The notes beneath the pieces were generated by a model. It saw nothing but the letters and a program-made list of their open reading frames with translations, did not search any database and was not told where the DNA came from. DNA of 22,040 nucleotides. Origin: an uncultured Slackia sp. (GTDB lineage: Bacteria > Actinomycetota > Coriobacteriia > Coriobacteriales > Eggerthellaceae). The position numbers and the translations under genes were made by a program. Of the stretch, positions 7,660 to 14,171 are shown in pieces. Every line of letters starts with the position of its first letter. Within the stretch, counting starts at the first letter, position 1. The stretch covers positions 1 to 22,040 of the forward strand of contig USEZ01000017.1 in NCBI GenBank assembly GCA_900553775.1, read 5' to 3'.

Positions 7660-8205
7660 ATGTCTCGTATCGGTAAGCAGCCTATTCCGGTTCCTGCCGG
7701 AGTCGAAGTCACCATCAATGGCAACACCATCGTCGTCAAGGGCGGCAAGGGCGAGCTCTCCTATGAGTTCAATCCCATGATGACCGTCGCGCACGAAGGC
7801 GACGAAATCATCGTCACCCGTCCCGACGACTCCCGTGAGGCCCGCAGCTTCCACGGTCTGACCCGCACGCTCATCGCCAACATGGTCGAGGGCGTTTCCG
7901 CCGGTTTCGAGAAGAAGCTCGAGCTCGTGGGCGTCGGCTACCGTGCCGCTCTCAAGGGCACCGCTCTTGAGCTGCAGCTGGGCTTCTCCCACCCCGTCAC
8001 GGTCGAGGCTCCCGAAGGCATCACCTTCGAGGTTCCCGATCAGACGCACATCACCGTCAAGGGCGCAGATAAGCAGCTGGTCGGCGAGACCGCGGCTATC
8101 GTGCGCAAGTGGCGCAAACCCGAGCCTTACAAGGGCAAGGGCATCCGCTACGCCGGCGAGCAGGTCCGCCGCAAGCTGGGCAAGGCCGCCAAGGGCGACA
8201 AATAG
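7660..8205 (+). CDS. rplF: 50S ribosomal protein L6
   Basis: This encodes 181 residues, starting MSRIGKQPIPVPAGVEV, with the duplicated fold typical of L6 and the C-terminal signature KWRKPEPYKGKGIRYAGEQV. L6 lies near the sarcin-ricin loop and factor-binding site. The ribosome site is AAGGAAGGAAGGAG, 18 bases after rpsH. The gene is followed 26 bases later by rplR. Nothing is unusual in length or motifs. Confidence 0.98.
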   Translation: MSRIGKQPIPVPAGVEVTINGNTIVVKGGKGELSYEFNPMMTVAHEGDEIIVTRPDDSREARSFHGLTRTLIANMVEGVSAGFEKKLELVGVGYRAALKGTALELQLGFSHPVTVEAPEGITFEVPDQTHITVKGADKQLVGETAAIVRKWRKPEPYKGKGIRYAGEQVRRKLGKAAKGDK

Positions 8206-8231
8206 CGACTCAGGTGTGAAGGGATTTTAAG

Positions 8232-8600
8232 ATGAAGAAACTTCAGAAGAAACAAGCTGCGCTGGCTCGTCGCCATCGTCGCGTGCGCGGTAAGATTTCC
8301 GGCACCGCCGCTCGTCCGCGTCTTTGCGTCACCCGTTCCAACTCCAACGTCTACATCCAGTTCGTCGACGACGTTGCTGGCAAGACCCTGCTCGGCGTGA
8401 GCACCCTGGGTCCCGATTTCAAGGCCACCGGCAAATCCGGCGCCAATGTCGAAGGCGCTGCCGCCATCGGCGAAATCGCAGGCAAGAAGGCTGTCGAAGC
8501 CGGCATCACCGAAATCGTCTTCGACCGCGGCGGCCATCTGTACCACGGCCGCATCAAGGCTTTGGCCGACGCCGCTCGCGAAGCCGGCCTGAAGTTCTAG
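8232..8600 (+). CDS. rplR: 50S ribosomal protein L18
   Basis: This encodes 122 residues: a basic N-terminus (QAALARRHRRVRGKISGTAARPRLCVTRSN), then VYIQFVDDVAGKTLLGVST, and a C-terminal VFDRGGHLYHGRIKALADAAREAGL signature. L18 binds 5S rRNA together with L5. The ATG at 8232 is preceded by GAAGGGA at a slightly long spacing. The gene lies in canonical order between rplF and rpsE. Confidence 0.97.
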   Translation: MKKLQKKQAALARRHRRVRGKISGTAARPRLCVTRSNSNVYIQFVDDVAGKTLLGVSTLGPDFKATGKSGANVEGAAAIGEIAGKKAVEAGITEIVFDRGGHLYHGRIKALADAAREAGLKF

Positions 8601-8615
8601 GAAAGGGTAGGGTAA

Positions 8616-9155
8616 ATGACTCCTCGCAAAGAAGAAAAGAACCAGTCTGCCGTTCCTGAGCTTCAGGAGCGCGTGGTTTACATCAACCGCGTTTCCAAGG
8701 TTGTCAAGGGCGGCCGTCGTTTCGCTCTGACCGCTCTGGTCGTCGTCGGCGACGGCAACGGCCGCGTGGGCGTGGGCATGGGCAAGAGCCAGGAAGTGCC
8801 TGTCGCCATCAAGAAGGGCATCGAGGATGCCAAGAAGAACATGTTCAGCATCCCGCTGACCGAGGCCGGCACCATTCCCCATGAGATCATGGGCGAGTTC
8901 GGCGCAGGCCGCGTGCTTCTCAAGCCTGCCACCCCTGGTACCGGCGTTATCGCCGGCGGCCCGGTTCGCGCTCTCATGGAGCTCGCAGGCGTCAAGAACG
9001 TGTTCGGCAAGTCTCTCGGTTCCGACAATGCTATGAACATCGTCAAGGCAGCTGCCGAGGGCCTCAAAGAGCTCTCCAACGTCAATGAGGTTGCCGCCCG
9101 CCGTAACGTGAGCGTCGCTCACATCTACGGTTGGTCTGAAAAGAAGGAGGCATAA
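8616..9155 (+). CDS. rpsE: 30S ribosomal protein S5
   Basis: This encodes 179 residues. The N-terminal double-stranded RNA-binding domain reads ERVVYINRVSKVVKGGRRFALTALVVVGDGNGRVGVGMGKSQEV, and the C-terminal part has PATPGTGVIAGGPVRALMELAGVKNV. S5 contributes to decoding accuracy and the mRNA entry channel. The ribosome site is AGGAAAGGGTAGGG, overlapping the end of rplR. The gene ends three bases before rpmD. Confidence 0.98.
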   Translation: MTPRKEEKNQSAVPELQERVVYINRVSKVVKGGRRFALTALVVVGDGNGRVGVGMGKSQEVPVAIKKGIEDAKKNMFSIPLTEAGTIPHEIMGEFGAGRVLLKPATPGTGVIAGGPVRALMELAGVKNVFGKSLGSDNAMNIVKAAAEGLKELSNVNEVAARRNVSVAHIYGWSEKKEA

Positions 9156-9158
9156 ATC

Positions 9159-9350
9159 ATGGCCGAGGCTCAGAAGACCCTCCACATCACCCAGACCCGT
9201 TCCGCTATCGGACGCAAGGCCGACCAGGGCAAGACCCTCAAGGCTTTGGGCCTGGGCAAGATCGGCCGCACGGTCGATCATGTCGACTGCCCGACCATCC
9301 GAGGCATGATCTTCAAGGTCAAGCACCTCGTCGAGGTCGTCGAAGACTAA
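9159..9350 (+). CDS. rpmD: 50S ribosomal protein L30
   Basis: This encodes 63 residues. The core KTLHITQTRSAIGRKADQGKTLKALGLGKIGRTVDH is diagnostic for bacterial L30. The ribosome site AGAAGGAGG lies in the end of rpsE, so the genes are coupled. In most spc operons rplO follows within tens of bases; here a terminator begins six bases after the stop and rplO is 245 bases away. This makes rpmD the last gene of the unit. Confidence 0.97.
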   Translation: MAEAQKTLHITQTRSAIGRKADQGKTLKALGLGKIGRTVDHVDCPTIRGMIFKVKHLVEVVED

Positions 9351-9355
9351 CAACG

Positions 9356-9381
9356 AAGGCCGCTCGCAAGAGCGGCCTTTT
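9356..9381 (+). terminator. Intrinsic terminator after rpmD
   Basis: AAGGCCGCTC (9356-9365) pairs perfectly with GAGCGGCCTT (9370-9379) around a GCAA tetraloop and runs into TTTT. This is a textbook Rho-independent terminator closing the rplB-rpmD unit. Confidence 0.9.
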
Positions 9382-9387
9382 CTGCAG

Positions 9388-9411
9388 AAAAGGGCCGTTT
9401 CGGCCCCTTTT
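9388..9411 (+). terminator. Second terminator-like hairpin
   Basis: AAAAGGGCC (9388-9396) pairs with GGCCCCTTTT (9402-9411) with one bulged C and a five-base loop, ending in TTTT. It lies six bases beyond the first terminator. With A-runs on the left arm it could also act on the opposite strand. Confidence 0.7.
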
Positions 9412-9595
9412 GCGATTCTGCGGAGGTTAAGGCATTTTTACTAGCCGGAACAGGGATTTCCGTGTATTCTAGAAAAGCTTGTGTTTCCAGGGCGATTTCG
9501 CCTTGGTGCCAGGCACGGTATCCAAAGTGGGCCGACGAGCGAGCTGTCGGCTGAGAACGGGCGAGGCCCGTCCGAAAAAAGCGAAAGGAAGAAAC
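9412..9595 (+). promoter_or_regulatory. Leader/control region of rplO-secY with several small hairpins
   Basis: This 184-base gap must hold the start site for rplO-secY, because two hairpins close the previous unit. A possible -10 (TATTCT, about 9464-9469) lacks a good -35. Short dyads follow in series: GGCG/CGCC near 9491-9503, GTGCC/GGCAC near 9507-9517, CCGAC/GTCGG near 9532-9550, and ACGGGC/GCCCGT near 9557-9571. The last is followed by CCGAAAAAAGCG and the ribosome site. No known leader RNA family was recognised. Confidence 0.4.
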
Positions 9596-10045
9596 ATGGA
9601 ACTCAAAGACTTGGTCCCCGCAGAGGGCTCTACGAAAAACCGCAAGCGCGTCGGTCGCGGCCCTGCTTCCGGCCATGGTAAGACCTCCGGCCGCGGCATG
9701 AACGGCCAGAAGTCCCGTGCGGGCGGCGGCAAGCGCCCCGGCTTCGAGGGCGGCCAGACTCCTCTGGCGATGCGCCTGCCGAAGCTGCCCGGCTTCCGCA
9801 ACTTCAACCGCGTCGAGTACGTGCCTGTCAATGTCGACCGTCTCGAGCTCAAGTTCGAGGCCGGCGACGTGGTCGACCATGAGGCTCTGGTCGAAAAGGG
9901 CATCATCAAAAGCGTCGACGCCCTGGTCAAGGTTCTCGGCAACGGCGAGCTGACCAAGGCCCTGACCATCAAGGTCGACAAGGTTTCCGCGAGCGCTGTT
10001 GCTAAGATCGAGGCAGCCGGAGGAAAGGTCGAGCAGTCTTGCTAA
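9596..10045 (+). CDS. rplO: 50S ribosomal protein L15
   Basis: This encodes 149 residues with the L15 glycine/arginine-rich N-terminus (KRVGRGPASGHGKTSGRGMNGQKSR), the AGGGKRPGFEGGQTPLAMRLPK segment and a C-terminal IKVDKVSASAVAKIEAAGGKVE. L15 is a late assembly protein inside the large subunit. The frame is open upstream to 9479; the ATG at 9596 was chosen because it gives the family N-terminus MELKDLVPAEGS and follows GCGAAAGGAAG. Its stop codon overlaps the secY start by seven bases. Together they form a two-gene unit separate from the main ribosomal cluster. Confidence 0.97.
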   Translation: MELKDLVPAEGSTKNRKRVGRGPASGHGKTSGRGMNGQKSRAGGGKRPGFEGGQTPLAMRLPKLPGFRNFNRVEYVPVNVDRLELKFEAGDVVDHEALVEKGIIKSVDALVKVLGNGELTKALTIKVDKVSASAVAKIEAAGGKVEQSC

Positions 10046-11319
10046 GAACCATCATCGATGCGTTCAAGGTGCCGGAACTTAGGAATAAGATCCTGTTCAC
10101 CTTGGGTATCCTGGCACTGTACCGCTTCGGCGCGTACGTGCCGGTGCCCGGCATCCCCTTCAACGAATTCGCGAATGCATTCGCGACAAGCGGTGTGAGC
10201 ATGGCCATGCTCGACTTGTTCACCGGCGGCGCGCTCTCGCACTTCTCGGTGTTCTCGCTCGGCATCATGCCCTACATCACCGCGTCCATCATCATGCAGC
10301 TCATGCAGGGCGTCATTCCCGCCGTGGGCCGCTGGTCGAAGGAGGGCGAGACCGGTCGCAAGAAGATCACCCAGGTTACCCGCTTCTTGACGCTCGGCCT
10401 GGGTCTGATCAACGCTATCGGCTACCTCTTCCTGTTCAAGAGCAGCCAGTACGGCGTGGTGTTCTCCAGCGAGGTCCCCGAGATCGTCACCGATGTGATC
10501 GTGGTGTTCACGCTGGTCGCAGGCACCGCCTTCATCATGTGGATGGGCGAGCTGATCACCCAGCGCGGCATCGGCAACGGTATGTCGCTGATCATCTTCA
10601 CCTCGATCATCTCCCGTGTTCCCTCGGCCATATTCAGCAGCGTCAACCTGCAGGCCGATCTGGGCATGGGCATCGCGGTGACGGCCATCATCGTGGCGAT
10701 CGTGCTTCTGTGCATCCCCGCAATCATCTTCGTGGAGCGTGCCCAGCGCCGCATCCCGGTCAACTACGCCAAGCGCGTGCAGGGTCGTCGCGTGATGGGC
10801 GGCCAGTCCACCTACATTCCCCTCAAGGTGAATGCGGCGGGCGTTATCCCCATCATCTTCGCGAGCTGCTTGATCTACTTCCCGGCGCAGATCGCCGCGC
10901 TGTTCAACGTGGAATGGCTGACCGCTGCGGCCAACGCCATGAGCACGGGCTGGATCAACTGGCTTCTCACGCTGGCGCTCGTCGTGTTCTTCGCGTATTT
11001 CTACACCTCCATGGTGTTCAATCCCGAAGAGACGAGCGACAACCTGCGCAAGCAGGGCGGCTTTATCCCGGGCGTTCGCCCCGGATCGGCGACGACCGAC
11101 TACATCAAGCGCGTGATCAACCGCATCACGCTGCCCGGAGGTCTGTTCATCGCCTTGATCGCCGTGGTGCCTTCGATTCTGTTCTATTTCACGGGCAACC
11201 AGCTTATCCAGGCGTTCGGCGGCACGTCGATCCTCATCATGATCGGCGTCGCTTTGGACACAATGTCCAAGATCGAGTCGCAGCTTAAGATGCACAACTA
11301 CGAAGGCTTCTTCAAATAA
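10039..11319 (+). CDS. secY: Protein translocase subunit SecY
   Basis: This encodes 426 residues with ten hydrophobic segments. It begins MLRTIIDAFKVPELRNKILFTLG and contains YVPVPGIPFNEF, the GIMPYITASIIMQLMQG segment (TM2), NGMSLIIFTSII, the basic cytosolic loop ERAQRRIPVNYAKR and, near the end, PGGLFIALIAVVPSI. SecY forms the protein-conducting channel with SecE and SecG. The start is TTG at 10039, inside rplO; a GGAGGAAAGG ribosome site (about 10019-10028) supports it, and no ATG gives the family N-terminus. The usual downstream genes adk and map are absent: a strong terminator follows 27 bases after the stop. Identification is certain; the TTG start is very likely. Confidence 0.97.
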   Translation: MLRTIIDAFKVPELRNKILFTLGILALYRFGAYVPVPGIPFNEFANAFATSGVSMAMLDLFTGGALSHFSVFSLGIMPYITASIIMQLMQGVIPAVGRWSKEGETGRKKITQVTRFLTLGLGLINAIGYLFLFKSSQYGVVFSSEVPEIVTDVIVVFTLVAGTAFIMWMGELITQRGIGNGMSLIIFTSIISRVPSAIFSSVNLQADLGMGIAVTAIIVAIVLLCIPAIIFVERAQRRIPVNYAKRVQGRRVMGGQSTYIPLKVNAAGVIPIIFASCLIYFPAQIAALFNVEWLTAAANAMSTGWINWLLTLALVVFFAYFYTSMVFNPEETSDNLRKQGGFIPGVRPGSATTDYIKRVINRITLPGGLFIALIAVVPSILFYFTGNQLIQAFGGTSILIMIGVALDTMSKIESQLKMHNYEGFFK

Positions 11320-11346
11320 GGCTTCGTAACGCTGCAAGCGCACGCA

Positions 11347-11376
11347 AATCCCCCGCAGAGATGCGGGGGATTTTTT
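11347..11376 (+). terminator. Intrinsic terminator after secY
   Basis: AATCCCCCGCA (11347-11357) pairs perfectly with TGCGGGGGATT (11362-11372) around a GAGA loop, followed by a run of six T (11371-11376). It closes the rplO-secY unit. Confidence 0.93.
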
Positions 11377-11533
11377 CATGCCGCAAGTCTGCCATGCGGG
11401 AATCCGCCGAAAAGCCGTCTCGTATGGCGGTCTGCGAAGCCTTCGCCCGTTTTCGCGCATCGACGCGGCCCGTATCGATTATGGGCTTCGTCGCGAATCG
11501 TTTCGAACGCGCGGTGCAGGCCGCTTCGGGCGC

Positions 11534-11539
11534 TACAAT
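11534..11539 (+). promoter_or_regulatory. Possible -10 element for dxr
   Basis: TACAAT sits 37 bases before the dxr start, behind the secY terminator, where a new start site is needed. No convincing -35 was found at 16-18 bases upstream. The call rests on position and on recurrence of the same word before rplE and pyrH. Confidence 0.3.
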
Positions 11540-11576
11540 GGCCTCGTTGCATCGCTTTATGGGAAGGGAGTCCAAG

Positions 11577-12806
11577 ATGGCAGAAAGTACCGTGCGCAAG
11601 CGCATCGCCGTGCTCGGCTCGACCGGGTCTATCGGCCTGCAGACGCTCGATGTGGTGCGGCGTCATGCCGACGAGCTGGAAATCGTGGCGCTTGCCGCCA
11701 ATACGAACGTCGCGAGCGTGATTTCCCAGGCCCATGAATTCAAGGTGCGCCATATCGCCTTCGGCGATGCGGGGCTTGAAGACGACGCGCGCCTCGCGAA
11801 CGCCCATGGCGGCGTGTCGGTGGGGTTCGGCCAGGAGGGCTTGCTCGACCTCGTTCGCCTCGATGAAGTCGACGTGGTGGTCAACGCCCTCGTCGGCGCG
11901 GCAGGCATGCGCGCTTCGTATGAAACGCTCGCATGCGGCAAGCAGCTTGCCCTGGCGAACAAGGAAAGCCTCGTGGTGGCGGGCGATTTGATCATGCCGC
12001 TTGCGGCCCGGGTGGACGAGCGGCGCATCGCTTCGGGCGTGGCGCCCGCAACAGGGCCTGCCGGCGCGTTGATGCCGATCGACTCCGAACACGGCGCGAT
12101 CTATCAGTGCCTGCTCGGCGAGCGTCGCGAAGAGGTGGCGGCCTTGTGGGTCACCGCATCGGGCGGGCCGTTCCGCGGCATGACGCGCGCCGATTTGGCG
12201 GATATGACGGCCGAGCAGGCGTTGGCGCATCCTACCTGGAAGATGGGCCCGAAAATCACCATCGACTCATCGACGTTGATGAACAAGGGTCTCGAAGTCA
12301 TCGAGGCGCATCATCTGTTCGCCATGCCTTACGACAAGATCAAAGTGGTCGTGCAGCCGCAAAGCGCCATCCATTCCATGGTCGAATTCTCGGATGGCAG
12401 CGTGAAGGCGCATTTGGGAACCACCGACATGCGCATTCCGATCCAGTTCGCCTTGAGCTATCCCGACCGTTGGGATGCGCCCGTCGAGCCGCTCGATTTC
12501 ACGAAGCTCGGATCCCTCGAGTTCGCTCCCGCCGATACCGAAACCTTCCGCTGTCTGGCGCTTGCCCGCCATGCGGGGGAAACGGGCGGAACGCTCCCGT
12601 GCGTGATGAATGCGGCCAATGAAGAGGCCGTGGCGGCATTCCTTGCAGGGTCGTGCGGGTATCTCGATATCGACGCCTGCGTCGAGGATGCGATGGAGCG
12701 TCACGAAGCCGACGGGGTGCAGCGCGTGGAAAGCCTCGACCAACTGGCCGAGGTCGATGCGCGGGCCCGTGCGCGGGCGCGCGCGTTTCTTGCAGCGCGT
12801 CGATAG
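11577..12806 (+). CDS. dxr: 1-deoxy-D-xylulose 5-phosphate reductoisomerase
   Basis: This encodes 409 residues. Dxr converts DXP to 2-C-methyl-D-erythritol 4-phosphate with NADPH, the committed step of the MEP isoprenoid pathway. The nucleotide-binding motif GSTGSIG is at residues 14-20, LANKESLV at 126-133 and TASGGPFR at 193-200. The metal ligands are Asp169 and Glu171 in DSEHGAIYQC, and Glu240 in MNKGLEVIEAHHLF. The last domain contains MNAANEEAVAAFL. The ATG at 11577 follows GGGAAGGGAG (11561-11570); an in-frame ATG at 11559 is possible but lacks such a site. In many bacteria dxr lies directly after cdsA; here cdsA is 5 kb downstream and dxr stands alone between terminators. The product would feed UppS, encoded later in the window. 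Confidence 0.96.
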   Translation: MAESTVRKRIAVLGSTGSIGLQTLDVVRRHADELEIVALAANTNVASVISQAHEFKVRHIAFGDAGLEDDARLANAHGGVSVGFGQEGLLDLVRLDEVDVVVNALVGAAGMRASYETLACGKQLALANKESLVVAGDLIMPLAARVDERRIASGVAPATGPAGALMPIDSEHGAIYQCLLGERREEVAALWVTASGGPFRGMTRADLADMTAEQALAHPTWKMGPKITIDSSTLMNKGLEVIEAHHLFAMPYDKIKVVVQPQSAIHSMVEFSDGSVKAHLGTTDMRIPIQFALSYPDRWDAPVEPLDFTKLGSLEFAPADTETFRCLALARHAGETGGTLPCVMNAANEEAVAAFLAGSCGYLDIDACVEDAMERHEADGVQRVESLDQLAEVDARARARARAFLAARR

Positions 12807-12858
12807 CCCCCGTTTGTGTCCGACGCGCAAGCGACGTCGGCGCGTTGAAACCTCGCGA

Positions 12859-12891
12859 GGGGCTTTTCCGCCATGCCGGCGGGAAAGCCCC
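12859..12891 (+). repeat. Strong inverted repeat after dxr
   Basis: A 14-base arm (12859-12872, GGGGCTTTTCCGCC) pairs with 12878-12891 with one G-U pair and a five-base loop. No T-run follows on the plus strand. It may stabilise the 3' end of the dxr transcript or be an intergenic palindrome. Confidence 0.6.
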
Positions 12892-12907
12892 ATGCGTTGC
12901 CGAACTG

Positions 12908-12947
12908 CCTCTCGTTTCTTGGACATCGGGAAACGGGAGGTTTTCTT
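12908..12947 (+). terminator. Intrinsic terminator downstream of dxr
   Basis: CCTCTCGTTTC (12908-12918) pairs with GAAACGGGAGG (12930-12940) over 11 bases (one G-U pair), followed by TTTTCTT. It is the likely end of the dxr transcript. Confidence 0.75.
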
Positions 12948-13090
12948 ATGCGCGCCGACCTTGGGGCATCGCAGGCATCGAGCTCGCGATCGCTGCGATA
13001 AGGCTTTTCGACGCCGGGCGCAGGCCCCGTCGAAACGATGCTGCGGCCGTCGCGAGCCGGGTCTTCGACTTGACTATCGTCGGTGCGGCG

Positions 13091-13768
13091 CTAGCGGTTT
13101 GCGCCCGGCCTCGGGTAGCGCACCATGCGGCGCTCGAAGACGTCGAAATCGGGGGAGTGCAGCTCGTCGACGAGCTCGAAGCCCAGATGTTCGTACATGC
13201 TTTGCAGCCTGTCCGCATAGCACTCCAAATAACAGTTCAGGCCGTGCTCGTCGGCGTAGGCGAAAAACGGTTCGAGCGCGCGACGCAGCGATCCTTTCCC
13301 GCGCGCGTTTTTATCGACGGCCCAGGCGAAGAAGTTGATATGGTCGCCTTGCGCATGGTCGCGCGCCCAATCGAACGACGAGATGGGCTCCATCTCGTGT
13401 TCGCGTCGCTCGAGCAAGGCGCGCTCTTCATCGGTGGCTTCGGCGAGAAAATGCCTGCCCGCCTGCTTGCCTTCGATCGACGTGAGCGTTTCGCCGCGCA
13501 ACTCGCTGAAAAGGTATCCGCCGACGGCCGCCGTCATGTCTTCGAGCATGTGGATGGCGCCATAAGGGGAAAACGCCTCGACGTCGTCGGCGAAAACGGC
13601 ATGAAGCAATGCTCGCTTGCGTTTTTCGCCGATGCCTGCCGCATCGAGCGCTTCAAGCCAGGTGGAAAACCACATCTCTTCCATGAAGCTGTCTCCAAGC
13701 AAGGTTATGGCGCTTTCGGCGTATTCTCGGTCGTCGGGGCCGACGGTGATCAAACCGGGAAAATCCAT
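13091..13768 (-). CDS. GNAT-family N-acetyltransferase-like protein
   Basis: This is the only minus-strand gene found; it encodes 225 residues. The C-terminal half has a GNAT fold pattern. A beta-strand (NFFAWAVDKN, 144-154) leads into an acetyl-CoA pyrophosphate loop, RGKGSL at 156-161, and helix (RRALEPFFAYADE). A strand with LECYAD follows, then MYEHLGFELV (191-200), whose tyrosine is the common general acid. The loop's usual last glycine is Leu161, a mild deviation. The N-terminal 140 residues are acidic and not recognised beyond the GNAT lead-in. The start codon (13768-13766) follows AGAGG at good spacing on the minus strand. The substrate (small molecule, antibiotic or protein) cannot be told. 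It stands alone between dxr and htrA. Confidence 0.72.
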   Translation of the reverse strand: MDFPGLITVGPDDREYAESAITLLGDSFMEEMWFSTWLEALDAAGIGEKRKRALLHAVFADDVEAFSPYGAIHMLEDMTAAVGGYLFSELRGETLTSIEGKQAGRHFLAEATDEERALLERREHEMEPISSFDWARDHAQGDHINFFAWAVDKNARGKGSLRRALEPFFAYADEHGLNCYLECYADRLQSMYEHLGFELVDELHSPDFDVFERRMVRYPRPGANR

Positions 13769-14171
13769 GGCGATCCTCTCTTCGCGTCTTGTCGTTTCTT
13801 CCCGATGCTATCATTCGTCGCTTCGCCCCCGGTCGATCCGCGATATGCGTTGTCGATTCGTAGCGCCGCCGTCCATGCGCTTGCTTTTCGGCGCTTGCGG
13901 CCCTGCGTCGGTCGCGCTGCGCAGGCGCGGCAGCTGCCGGTGCGGCGCGTTTTCGGGCGACTTCGCCGCAGCCGCTTTTCAGCTCGTTCCGGCCGCTTTT
14001 CAGCTTGCCGCCTTGCGTTTGTGTGCGTGTTGTGGCGCGGCTACGTTTGCCGACGTATATCGGGCAACGCGGAGGTGACGAAGGGTACGGGCGTCTTGTT
14101 CGCGGGGAAAACGATGGTAGAGTTCACTGCGAAAAGAGCAATGCCGAACATACCGAAAGCGAGTGATCGAC
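13769..14171. other. Divergent spacer between the GNAT gene and htrA
   Basis: These 403 bases lie between two divergently transcribed genes and must hold both promoters. A weak candidate for htrA is TTGTTC (14096-14101), 16 bases, TAGAGT (14118-14123). A 13-base direct repeat, CCGCTTTTCAGCT, occurs at 13972-13984 and 13993-14005 (period 21). No convincing gene was found: open frames here run antisense into the GNAT gene and resemble nothing known. Confidence 0.5.

Noticed and set aside
10042..11460. 472-codon minus-strand frame opposite secY
   Set aside because: It is a shadow of secY, rich in His, Asp and Arg, with no domain.
13972..14005. Two 13-base direct repeats as a CRISPR or iteron array
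   Set aside because: There are only two copies with an eight-base gap; this is too few and too short for an array and may be chance or a small tandem duplication.
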